From NCBI GenBank assembly GCA_034509755.1, contig CM067539.1, positions 30,401,001 to 30,465,000 on the forward strand: a stretch of 64,000 nucleotides of DNA, written 5' to 3'. The position numbers were made by a program, and so were the translations under genes. Every line of letters begins with the position of its first letter. Position 1 is the first letter of the stretch. The DNA is from Anisodus tanguticus. Taxonomy: Eukaryota; Streptophyta; Magnoliopsida; Solanales; Solanaceae. Of this stretch, positions 46,924 through 59,538 are shown piece after piece. A model generated the notes under the pieces. That model had not been told where the DNA came from. It did not search any database and saw nothing but the letters and a program-made list of their open reading frames with translations.

Positions 46924-49823
46924 TGTTGACACCCAATTTTGTCCCGTCTTTTCCAATTTATTTGCAATTTTAAATATTTTTAACATCTCAAAACAATTTT
47001 AATCTATATACATACATGCGTATATATATATATTATTATTCTCTTATAATTATTATTATTTGCATTTTTACTATCATTTGCATTTTTTATCATAATCATA
47101 AGTTTTATCCGAAAATTCTATGTTATTTTATTCTCGCAAAATTGCATCGTATTTCCATTTTTTTAAGCATTAAACATTTCGCAAATATTATATTTTATTA
47201 TTATCACATCGTTATGTTATTTTAAATAATTCACATCTTTTACAAAAAAACAAAAATAATATTTTCAATGTTAAACCCCTTTTATATTTTTTTTTAAAAC
47301 CCAAAACAATTTCTAACCCATTTCATTTTCCCAACCCAATACAAATTCTACCCAAACAAAATTCACAAGCCCACAAATAAACCCCCCAATTCTATCCCCT
47401 TTTATTTTCGGCCCCCTCCAACCAGACCCGCGGGCCCAATTCCCTTCCCCCCTTCTTATTTTATTTCCACCAACCAACAAACCCACACCCGAAAATTCCA
47501 AACACCCTTTATTATTTTCAACCAACCCAATATTCCCAAAACCTAAAAAAACCAAATCAAAAAATCAAACCCTACACCCCCTTCAGCCGCCACACCCGAC
47601 CCCACACCCCCATACCGGCGACCCCACGTCGCCGGTCACTTCACCCATACCTCTATCCCCTAAAAAACCGCAACCCATACCCCGAAAATCCACCTAAAAA
47701 TCATCACTTTTTGCCCTTATTTTGAAATTCAAACTATTTTTTTTCCATCTATAAAACCCCCACTTTGTTCTTCATTTTAGGGGGGAATTTTGGAGGTCGA
47801 AAATCTGAATTTTGGGGGTCAAAAATCGGAATTTTGGAGGTCGCAAATCTGAATTTTGGGGGTCAAAAATCTGAATTTTGGAGGTCCGAAAATCGAATTC
47901 AAGTGTTGAAATCCGAATTTAAAATCTAAGATTCTTCTAAGAATCCGGGTCAGGTAAATTTTCAGATTTTTGTATTTTTTAATTTGTTGTTGGCTATCTG
48001 AAAATCTAAAACAAAAAATAAAAATAAAAATAAAACTGTTGCGGGTCGGGTCGACCCGGTTCGGGTAAATTTCCAGATTTTTGTATTTTTTATATCTTGT
48101 TGTTGGTTATCTGAAATTTGGAAAGAAATCGATTCGGGTTGAAAATCCGATTCGGGTCGGGTCGACCCGTTTTGAATAAATTTTCAGATTTATATCTTTA
48201 TATGTTGTTGTTGGTTATCTGAAAATAAATAATAAAAAAAAATTGTTTTCCGGGTCGGGTCGGGTCGACCCGAAATCCGAACCGGATCATTGTTCTGTCT
48301 CGGGCCGGATCTCAGAAGCAGATTCGAATCCTGCTTCGGTCCGAAAATTTCAGAATTCGGGTCGGACGTTTTAATTGCGAACTGTTGGTTTATTTTACTG
48401 TTTTAAACGTCCGTGCAACGGATATCTTACTGTTTTATTGTTTTTAACTAATACTGCATTTAGGCTGATGAAATTAAATTCGATGCCGCGCGCTTTTTTT
48501 TTTCTTCTTCTTCTTCTTCTTTTTTCGTTTCGTTTCGGTTCACTTTTTTGGCATTTAAACATCCGTGCACGGATTGTCTTACTGATTTACTGATTTATAT
48601 AAATACTGCATTTAGGCCGATGAAATTGAATTCGAGGCCGCACTTTTTTTTTTTTTATTATTATTATTTCTGTTTCAGTTACTGTTTTGGCATTTAAACA
48701 TCCGTGCAACGGATATTTCTTGTTTTATTTGTCTTCTTGTTTTAAACTAAATATCGCGTCTTTTCGAGAATTGCTTCTCGATTTCGCCATTACTGTTTTG
48801 GTTTAGTTCTTGTTTTTTAATTAAATACCGCATTTTGGCCGATGAAAAAATATCCGTCGATTTTTGAGGCCTCCACGATTGTAAAGACGGAAAATAAAAC
48901 TTCAGGGCAAGGATGAAACTTAAATCTTTTTCACCCAAGAGACCAACATGTTCGATAGGCAAGGAAACTAAAATGACCAACGAGTCATATGTTCGCAGCC
49001 ACGACGTGATTGGAATGATCTTTTCAAAATTTAAGTCTGAGCCCTCCGTAATCAAAACATTTATTGTTTTGGATACGAATCCGAAGTTATGTATATTCAA
49101 TTGTTTCTAACCGTTTATTCTTGACAGCTTGCAAAGATAAGTCAAAAAAGGCAAATACCCCTCGGAGATTTCTTATTTTTGTTGTTGTCTTTTACTTTCT
49201 TTAATTCAGCTTTATTTTCATTCTGCATTGTAATATTATTGTACTCGTGAAATTATTGAAATATTTAGAATAGGTAGACATAGAATTAATTAATAGGGTA
49301 GTCTAAACCTGGAAACCCATCGCTAGTTTATCTAATTTTAGGCCCGTCGCCCACAATAATCACCTTGCATACATTTTTATCAATTTTCATACAAATGCAT
49401 ACTTATACTCTTTTTTTTCCAGCTTTACATGTATATTAATGCCATACAAATGCATACTTGAACAAAATGTATCATTTTATTAACACCTTGCAATATTATT
49501 TTTATACTTGTAAAAACATGCATTTTCTTAGTACAATAATTAACTTTGAATTTGATCGGATAACCGCGAGTTAGCGGATCTTAAAGGATGCCTAACCCCT
49601 TCCATTTAGGATAATAAAGAACCCTTATCTAGAATTTCATTAGTTTCGCAGACCACAAAATTGGAGTTATTTTGTAATTTTTTTTGTAGTTAGAATTTAG
49701 GTGTCCTAATTCACCTTAGAATAATTAGGTGGCGACTCCTCAAGCAAGCATTTTTTAATCCGTCCGGAGGGAATCGACGCCATCGCGTAGCGAAGCCCTC
49801 GCAGGTCAAAATCGGGCGCGACA
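46924..49823 (+). repeat. Tat-type LTR 2 (central, shared), 2900 bp
   Basis: Serves both as 3' LTR of unit 1 and 5' LTR of unit 2. It follows a polypurine tract and is followed by a primer binding site (49827-49844). Its first part carries variants shared with LTR 3, and its last part carries variants shared with LTR 1, so it looks mosaic. Confidence 0.92.
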
Positions 49824-52800
49824 GCATGGCGACTCCGCTGGGGAAACTTTCAGGTTCTTAACCATAGCAAATTCAGGTTAATTATTATTGTGCTTTATAT
49901 TACTCCTTATTTGATCTATTGTTTTAATTGTTTCCTTTTTGAAATTTTGTATGCATAACTGCTTTAATTGCTATATTCTCTTCCTGCTTTTCTTAAATTG
50001 GCATTTAGCTCATATTTCTTCCACTCTGGAAAATTGACACTATCACACATTACACGTGAGGTGTGTTTTGCGCACCCGCAAATTTCTTTCAAAATTCCAA
50101 AATTTTAGGAGAGTTGGTATATGCGCGGAGCGTCCGGACCATCCGGTTGGCCGCGTAGCCTTCTCACTCGAGTAGTCCGCTCGGGAACCTTGAGTCTAGT
50201 TAGCCAAATCTTAGAAAATTTAGGATAGAGCTATACCACATTTTATTTTAAGTCATGCATACATACACCTTAGATGGGTCGATACTTGGCATTGACTCCA
50301 GAATTAAGAAATCCACCAAAATTGTCGACGGGTCTCGCTCCCCCAACGACCATCAGCATATTATTTTAGCGTGATAATGATGGACTAATCCAAGCCTAAT
50401 CATGACATGCCGATATTGGAAAATGTACATACATTTTGTCTTCATTTCCAACAAAAGCATTGCAGTTTGACGACTTGGATTATTCTCGTCATTATCTCTA
50501 ATATTTGGCGTTTAGGCTCACCTCTAGCATAAGAGAGGCTTCATGCATGTTAGGACGCACACTTAATTCCCGCACAATTTGTTTGCTATTTTTCTTCTTT
50601 TAACTCGTACATATTATTTAATGCAATAATTAGTTTTCAATTACGTACATATCATACCATATAGTTTGCAACTCGGGACATAAGTTGTGTCACGCCCTAG
50701 GATAAAGCGTTCTTGAACATCAAGACTCGGACCTCGTGCGAATCGGGGAGTTTTTTACCATACTTTCACACTCCTACATTTTATTATTCTTTTAGTGACT
50801 TTCCTCCTTTCACCTGGTGCTCTTATTTTTGCAGGAAGATCGTCCTCGCGAACAGTTAGGGGCGGTCGTTCTAAAACATTATTTTTGTATATACTCCAGG
50901 AAAGAACAAAGCCAAAGGCTTTCACAAAGATGACGGGAAGATGTTTTGACTGGAAAAAGTCAGCCAACACCAGAGTCAACAAGGCGTCACTTTAGTTGTC
51001 TATACTTGTTTTTTATATATATTTTGCAAATTCAGTTGAGATGCTTAATTTTCGTTACATAATTCATTTATATCATACATTTCTACAACATATCTTTACG
51101 AACTACGAGTGTCTGATTCTCACCATACGGTGTGATACGTAGGTAACCCTTCTCGGGTGCGACACCCCTTAAAAAAATGAAAAAAAAAATCAAAGAGAAA
51201 AAAAAAATGATAAAAAAAAACAAATAAAAAATGATTCTGGTTTATCAATCTTTTTTTTTTTTCTCATTATATCCTAATGGATAATCTTTTTTTCATTACA
51301 TCCTATTGTGACAATTATTTTTCCATTTGCATTCATCCTAATGTGGACAATCATTTTTTTTTCATTACATTCATTATATCATGGACAATCATTTTACTTT
51401 GCATTCGTCCCATAGTGGACAATCATTTGTTTTATACGAGTTTTCACTTACTATCCTCTCGTGGATAAATTCTTTTTCAATCATACATTTTTTATAACCT
51501 ATCTCGCACGAACTACGCACACCGATTCTCGTCAAAGATGAGATACGTAGGCGCCCTAGTTGGGCTCGGTACCCCTTTTTTTCAAAAATACAAAAAAAAG
51601 TAAAAAAAAAATATTCTAAGAATCATTGATTGACTTGGTTGATACCAACACAGTTAGAAGTGTGCATAGGAAAGAACAAATGGAGAAGACTGACTTCGTG
51701 GTAAACCATAGGTTCTTTTGGTACCTCTCATTCACGCCTGTGTTGACACTTAAAAATTGTTTTGCATGCTTCCAAGATATGAACGAAGCCAACCTCATCG
51801 TTTCATATGCATTGTGTGGTGAGTTTTAGAATAAGTTCAATTACATTGCATTGTGATCTAGAACTTGGCTCGAATGTTTGTTGAGGCGAAATCCTGAGTA
51901 ACACTTGGTATAGGAAAGGATCGTAGGCTTTCTTTGATCCGTTTGAGCCTTTCCAGCTTACCAAATAACATTATCCGTAGCATTTCCCCTTTGAGCCAGA
52001 AGCCTATTTTTTTAACAACCACATCTTATGCCTATACCCTTTCTGAGTGCGTACACGCACTATCCCTCTCTTGGCCCGACCTCCTTGAGCGCATCAAAAA
52101 TGTGTAAATTGCTGAAAAAGATCCGAGTTAAAGTTGCAATGTTCCCAACAGAGGAAAAGAAAACAAAACAAAAGGACGACTTCACACAAAGAGGAAGTCA
52201 AAAGCCCCGACAATATTAAAAAAAAAAGAAGGGAAATAACTCCATAAAAGGGCAAAAAGCTCCAAAAAAGAAGAAGAAAAGAAGCAAATCGGCATCAAGG
52301 CACGCAAGCGCAGACATATTCCAACGCTCAAGGAAGGATTAGTCACTCCTTACCCAAATGATATCCTTTCCTTTCCCCAAGCCTACATTACAAACCCATA
52401 ACAAGCCCTACATGATCCTATACAGAGGGTTCTCACATTGGTGGATACTCACATGACGGCCAAGCCTATGGTATCACAATTGAATGCATTGAACATCTTT
52501 CTGAGGGTGAGTGTACTTCTCTAGACGTCCCAAAGTTCAAAATACTGAAATACATTTGAGAAAGGGACTTTCTTTCAGTGAGGGCATTTGAAACATGAGG
52601 TTGCATATGTCAAAACCTTGGCTTGAAGCAAGTGTCGATACTCAGGTATGTCTGAGGTAGCATCTGAAGCTGTAGAAATTACCACGAAGTCGGCCTCGGT
52701 TATACGAGAGAGCATAACGGAACCCTAAGCACATTACTAATTGTTGGTACCAACTGAAGTCAAAATATGATTCTGTCTTTTTCATATTTTCAAAAAAAAA

Positions 52801-52933
52801 AAAAAAAAAAAAAAACAAAACAAAAAGAAAACCTTGCAAAATATATTGCATCATTTTTCAAACTCAAGTCACTCTTTTACAAAAAAAAAAAAAAAAAAAA
52901 ACATTCTACAAATACAAATCGTTTTTGCTTGCA
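49824..52933 (+). other. Internal region of unit 2, non-coding first part
   Basis: Near-identical to 41825-44937. Most differences are clustered small changes at CAG/CTG triplets (for example around 50470, 50640-50750, 51430-51560 and 52680-52725). No coding region. Confidence 0.7.
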
Positions 52934-53410
52934 TGAACTACGTTATGACCTGATTCCCTCGGCGGGATACGTAGGCAGCCACATCGGCTTCGGTCCAATT
53001 TTGGAAAACCTTACAAATTCCGATTGTCATGAACTACGTTATGACCTGATTCCCTTGGCGGGATACGTAGGCGGCCACATCGGCTTCGGTCCCATTTTCA
53101 GAAAATCCTTACAATCTCTTTTGCCGCATGAACTACGTTATGACCTGATTCCCTCGGCGGGATACGTAGGCCGCCACATCAGCTTCGGTCTCATTTTTAG
53201 AAAACCCTTGCAAAATCCATTTTGCCGCATGAACTACGTTATGACCTGATTCCCACGGCGGGATACGTAGGCAGCCACATCGGCTTCGGCCCCATTTTTG
53301 AAAAAAAAAAAAAAAATTCTTCACAATCCCATTTGCTTACAACGAACTACGTTATGACCTGATTTCCTTTGTCGGAATACGTAGGCGGCCTATATCGGCT
53401 TCGGTCACAC
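52934..53410 (+). repeat. Five GAACTACGTTATGACC...GATACGTAGG repeats, unit 2
   Basis: Same five-copy cluster as in unit 1, with slightly different poly-A lengths between copies. Confidence 0.9.
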
Positions 53411-53879
53411 CATTGGAATTTTTGTTCCATTATCTTGCACACAACGCAATGTGCTTACATGATTTCCTTAACATGACAAGCAAGTGGCCCGCACAAACTC
53501 GACTTTATCCAGTTGGAAGTTCATCATCTTCATATATACTAGAAACTGGGGCATTTTTTTTTAGGGTTCACTGCAGGCATATGCCAATGGACCTGGAAAA
53601 TGCCAGACAACTAAGTCTTCAATCTAAACCAGTCTGAGCTTGCAAGCGTCAAGGGCAAAAACTATAAAGTCAAATGCGAATCAACCGCACCTGCCCCCCA
53701 AACTCACAAATTTCTTTGAGTGCAGGTCTTCAGGTTGACAAAGGCGGGAAGCCGCGACATGAGGCTTAATTTCGCAAAGAATTCCCGCATCGCCGCTCAC
53801 CACAAGGATCACGTTCCTATTGAGCGTCTGTAAAAAAAAAAAAAAAAAAAAAACACCTTGACCTACAGGGTCCCAGCTG

Positions 53880-54760
53880 CTATGTCCGTGCAAGGACGAT
53901 ATTTCGACTCACAGGGGTCACACTCTGCATCACGTCATTTTACATTTCGTCCATTCAACGACGACATCTGCATCACGTCTAAACAACGACGTCATTCAGC
54001 ATTATGCCCATACAACGGCGTCATCAGCAACGTCCATACAACGACGTCATCAGCATTACGCCCATACAACGGCGTCATCAGCATTACGTCCATACAACGA
54101 CGTTATCAACATTTCGTCCATACAACGACGACATCAGCATTACGCCCATACAACGGCGTCACAACATTACGCCCATACAACGGCGTCATCAGCATTACGT
54201 CCATACAACGACGTGATCAGCATTGCGCCCATACAACGGCGTCATCAGCATTACGCCCATACAACGGCGTCATCAGCATTACGCCCATACAACGGCGTCA
54301 CAACATTACGCCCATACAACGGCGTCATCAACATTACGCCCATACAACGGCGTCATCAGCAACGTCCATACAACGACGTCACAGCATTACGCCCATACAA
54401 CGACGTCATCAGCATTACGCCCATACAACGGCGTCATCAGCAACGCCCATACAACGGCGTCATCAGCATTACGCCCATACAACGGCGTCATCAGCATTGC
54501 GTCTATACAACGACGTCATCAACAACACGTCCATACAACGACGTCATTTCAACCCATGTGGGTCACAAACGCATCACGTCAATACAACGACGACATTTCA
54601 GGCACCCACCTTCCAATGCGGGTATTTTATTTAATTTCGGTCAGCGCCCACCTTCTAACACGGATATTTTAATTTAAATCACGCCTATGCAACGGCACCA
54701 TCTGCATAACGTCTAAGCAACGACGTCATCTCATTACGCATATGCTACGACATCATCATC
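53880..54760 (+). repeat. Minisatellite, 28-bp core, unit 2
   Basis: Same family as 45880-46660 but roughly 100 bp longer and with a different order of unit variants. Unit number therefore changed after the internal regions were duplicated. This accounts for most of the length difference between the internals (5099 and 5198 bp). Confidence 0.9.
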
Positions 54761-55021
54761 ATCAGGGAAGCATGGCAAACATTGTACCGCCCTTCCCAAG
54801 TATCTCGCCACATCCGCAACCAGTGTCATCATAAGTCGACACTGGGGCATTGTTTCTTGAATGTGCACCATCTTTTTGCAACTTCTCTCCCCCCCGGAAT
54901 TCTATTTCTACCATGCATACCTAATCTTCCTTCAGGTCCCGTTGATCAGGACAAAATTGGCTACTCAGTCAACTTTTTTGGCCGAAAACTCTTTCATCAT
55001 CTCCGGCCAAAGAGGGGCATC

Positions 55022-57913
55022 TGTTGACACCCAATTTTGTCCCGTCTTTTCCAATTTATTTGCAATTTTAAATATTTTTAACATCTCAAAACAATTTTAA
55101 TCTATATACATACATGCGTATATATATATATATTATTATTCTCTTATAATTATTATTATTTGCATTTTTTACTATCATTTGCATTTTTTATCATAATCAT
55201 AAGTTTTATCCGAAAATTCTATGTTATTTTATTCTCGCAAAATTGCATCGTATTTCCATTTTTTTAAGCATTAAACATTTCGCAAATATTATATTTTATT
55301 ATTATCACATCGTTATGTTATTTTAAATAATTCACATCTATTACAAAAAAACAAAAATAATATTTTCAATGTTAAACCCCTTTTATATTTTTTTTAAAAC
55401 CCAAAACAATTTCTAACCCATTTCATTTTCCCAACCCAATACAAATTCTACCCAAACAAAATTCACAAGCCCACAAATAAACCCCCCAATTCTATCCCCT
55501 TTTATTTTCGGCCCCCTCCAACCGACCCGCGGGCCCAATTCCCTTCCCCCTTCTTATTTTATTTCCACCACCAACACCCACACACCCGAAAATTCCAAAC
55601 ACCCTTTATTATTTTCAACCAACCCAATATTCCCAAAACCTAAAAAAACCAAATCAAAAAATCAAACCCTACACCCCCTTCACCGCCACACCCGACCCCA
55701 CACCCCCCATACCGGCGACCCCACGTCGCCGGTCACTTCACCCATACCTCTATCCCCTAAAAAACCGCAACCCATACCCCGAAAATCCACCTAAAAATCA
55801 TCACTTTTTGCCCTTATTTTGAAATTCAAACTATTTTTTTTTCATCTATAAAACCCCCACTTTGTTCTTCATTTTAGGGGGGAATTTTGGAGGTCGAAAA
55901 TCTGAATTTTGGGGGTCAAAAATCGGAATTTTGGAGGTCGAAAATCTGAATTTTGGGGGTCAAAAATCTGAATTTTGGAGGTCCGAAAATCGAATTCAAG
56001 TGTTGAAATCCGAATTTAAAATCTAAGATTCTTCTAAGAATCCGGTCGGAGTAAATTTTCGATTTTTGTATTTTTTAATTTGTTGTTGGCTATCTGAAAA
56101 TCTAAAACAAAAAATAAAAATAAAAATAAAATTGTTGCGGGTCGGGTCGACCCGGTTCGGGTAAATTTCCAGATTTTTGTATTTTTTATATCTTGTTGTT
56201 GGTTATCTGAAATTTGGAAAGAAATCGATTCGGGTTGAAAATCCGATTCGGGTCGGGTCGACCCGTTTTGAATAAATTTTCAGATTTATATCTTTATATG
56301 TTGTTGTTGGTTATCTGAAAATAAATAATAAAAAAAAATTGTTTTCCGGGTCGGGTCGGGTCGACCCGAAATCCGAACCGGATCATTGTTCTGTCTCGGG
56401 CCGGATCTCAGAAGCAGATTCGAATCCTGCTTCGGTCCGAAAATTTCAGAATTCGGGTCGGTCGTTTTAATTACAAACTGTTGGTTTATTTTACTGTTTT
56501 AAACGTCCGTGCAACGGATATCTTACTGTTTTATTGTTTTTAACTAATACTGCATTTAGGCCGATGAAATTAAATTCGATGCCGCGCGCTTTTTTTTCTT
56601 CTTCTTCTTCTTTCGTTTCTGTTTCAGTTCACTTTTTTGGCATTTAAACATCCGTGCACGGATTGTCTTACTGATTTACTGATTTATATAAATACTGCAT
56701 TTAGGCCGATGAAATTGAATTCGAGGCCGCGCTTTTTTTATTATTATTATTATTATTTCTGTTTCAGTTACTGTTTTGGCATTTAAACATCCATGCAACG
56801 GATATTTACTGTTTTACTGTCATACTGTTTTAAACTAAATATCGCGTCTTTTCGAGAATTGCTTCTCGATTTCGATTTTTACTGTTTTGGTTTAGTTTAC
56901 TTGTTTTTTAATTAAATACCGCATTTTGGCCGATGAAAAAATATCCGTCGATTTTTGAGGCCTCCACAGTTGTAAAGACGGAAAATAAAACTTCAGGGCA
57001 AGGATGAAACTTAAATCTTTTTCACCCAAGAGACCAACATGTTCGATAGGCAAGGAAACTAAAATGACCAACGAGTCATATGTTCGCAGCCACGACGTGA
57101 TTGGAATGATCTTTTCAAAATTTAAGTCTGAGCCCTCCGTAATCAAAACATTTATTATTTTGGATACGAATCTGAAGTTATGTATATTCAATTGTTTCTA
57201 ACCGTTTATTCTTGACAGCTTGCAAAGATAAGTCAAAAAAGGCAAATACCCCTCGGAGATTTCTTATTTTTGTTGTTGTCTTTTACTTTCTTTAATTCAG
57301 CTTTATTTTCATTCTGCATTGTAATATTATTGTACTCGTGAAATTATTGAAATATTTAGAATAGGTAGACATAGAATTAATTAATAGGGTAGTCTAAACC
57401 TGGAAACCCATCGCTAGTTTATCTAATTTTAGGCCCGTCGCCCACAATAATCACCTTGCATACATTTTTATCAATTTTCATACAAATGCATACTTATACT
57501 CTTTTTTTTCCAGCTTTACATGTATATTAATGCCATACAAATGCATACTTGAACAAAATGTATCATTTTATTAACACCTTGCAATATTATTTTTATACTT
57601 GTAAAAACATGCATTTTCTTAGTACAATAATTAACCTGAATTTGATCGGATAACCACAAGTTAGCGGATCTTAAAGGATGCCTAACCCCTTCCCTTTAGG
57701 ATAATAAAGAACCCTTATCTAGAATTTCATTAGTTTCGCAGACCACAAAATTGGAGTTATTTTGTAATTTTTTTTGTAGTTAGAATTTAGGTGTCCTAAT
57801 TCACCTTAGAATAATTAGGTGGCGACTCCTCAAGCAAGCATTTTTTAATCCGTCCGGAGGGAATCGACGCCATCGCGTCGCGAAGCCCTCGCAGGTCAAA
57901 ATCGGGCGCGACG
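55022..57913 (+). repeat. Tat-type LTR 3 (terminal 3' LTR), 2892 bp
   Basis: Starts TGTTGACACCC after polypurine tract AAAGAGGGGC. Ends GGCGCGACG, with the last base changed from A, directly followed by the ATGGG target-site duplication. Private variants include GCGTCGCGAAGC where the other LTRs have GCGTAGCGAAGC. Confidence 0.92.
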
Positions 57914-59206
57914 ATGGGTATATAACAACAACTGAAACAGAAATAGCTGACCAACAGTAAATGCCTCTGAGGGCCCTAATACATATGCCTAAATATTATG
58001 CACAATGCAAATGTGGTATACATATAAATATTGGCCATACAAAGGCATCTTCCTTCCCATAACCGCCTCTGTGAGCATCAGGTTATATCGTATTGGCCTC
58101 TTCGGGCTCTTTTGTGATAGTCTGTACCAGCTGCAGGTGGTGTGCGTATATAACTCCTTTCCCTTTTCTCATTCACCATACATATATATAATGCATACAT
58201 ATAGTAGAGTATATAACTCCTTTGAGGTCAAGGTATGTACATGAATGCGATGCATGAATGACAATAAAGCATTCTGAATTTATCGGATGACACAATATCT
58301 TGTACCTTTGGCTAACACTGTGAATATCAATATCTTTTCTATATGCCTCAGTTTAGAACTTATGAACATATTTAGACATGCTTTTAACATAGAAATCAAT
58401 AACATGAATATTCTTAACTACTAGGAGTAGAATAAATTATGGAACAATATCATGGTTATATTTCGTTACATGGAACATGCCAAAAGAAAGAAATAATTTG
58501 CCTTAACATACCTTGAACTAACCCTTTTAATATTGCCTGCTGGAACGTTGCTTTGCAACAATAGTGCAGAATGTTTTGTTCTAACTAAAATTTAAGAAAT
58601 TTGGTTTGAAAAGGACCAAAGTCCTTCGTGCATTTTTTTCCAAATCATAAGTAAATTGCTTTGCTTCTGTTTCATTCATAAAATAAAAGGTTGGAGAAAC
58701 TTTTGGCAAAGTGAATCACGATCTACAATTGTTGTGCCTTAAAAATGAAATGTCTTAAGTTAGGCATTAAAAATGCTATGATTTGGTTTCCCACTAGCCC
58801 TTCTTGGCGGTGGTAAGCTTTTAATTGCTGCCATATACTCCTTAAATGGTGATTAGTCACTAAGCTTGTCTCCCATTAATCAATTCCACAATTAATCAAT
58901 CACACACATAATTAATTTTGTGATCCCAATTCACTTAAATCTTAACAACTTATAAGACCTTCATATCCTCAATGTCATAATTTTGTGATATGACACAAGT
59001 CCATAACCTCTTTGTGCATGCACCAAATTCACTTTTGATCCCCGTCGTCACACTTGTTACGTCCAAAATTATTTCGGGGTGTAATACTTTTATATACTAA
59101 TCTCTTTATTAGCATACATAAATATAACATAAACTTTTCCAATGCTCGGGTCTATTTACACACGCCTAGCGATTCAAATCTTGAGCCGAAAGTACGGGAA
59201 GTTACA
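57914..59206 (-). repeat. Ty3/gypsy 3' LTR, high-coordinate part
   Basis: Continues 38476-38938 beyond the insertion. The high end reads GTACGGGAAGTTACA, i.e. TGTAACTTCCCG on the minus strand, next to a minus-strand polypurine tract AAGGGGAGAAGGA (59207-59219). Confidence 0.75.
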
Positions 59207-59219
59207 TCCTTCTCCCCTT

Positions 59220-59538
59220 AGAAACATTCATCCTCGAATGTTGGGGTGACATAGCTAATCCCCGTTACGTATCCAGAAAATATAACTACTTTTTCCCGAC
59301 CATACAATGTAACATACATCATTACATCAGACCTCTCATGGTCTTCAAGCATTAATTATAATACCATGAGATAGATCTCACCTTATGCTTCTCTTGGAAT
59401 CTCGATGTTAGTCTAGAATAGGTGTGGATATTTGCGCATCATTTCCTCTTCCGCCTCCTATGTCGTCTCTTCCACGTTCTTATTCCGCCAAAGAACTTTT
59501 ATAGAAGCTACTTCTTTAGTCCTCAGCTTGCGGACTTT
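59220..59538 (-). other. Gypsy pol C-terminal extension / 3' untranslated region
   Basis: Between the polypurine tract and the last readable integrase frame. It contains degraded coding-like sequence but no clear domain. Confidence 0.45.

Larger units (their letters stand above)
38934..57918 (+). mobile_element. Non-autonomous Tat-type LTR element with three LTRs (tandem, LARD-like)
   Basis: The body 38939-57913 is LTR (38939-41824), internal (41825-46923), LTR (46924-49823), internal (49824-55021), LTR (55022-57913). ATGGG flanks the whole at 38934-38938 and 57914-57918. LTRs begin TGTTGACACCCAATTTTG and end GGCGCGACA, except the last, which ends GACG. The primer binding site TGGCGACTCCGCTGGGGA is near-complementary to a plant tRNA-Arg 3' end, as in Ogre/Tat Ty3/gypsy elements. 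Internals of 5.1 and 5.2 kb carry no gag or pol, only repeats. The element must have relied on proteins of an autonomous relative. Confidence 0.92.
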
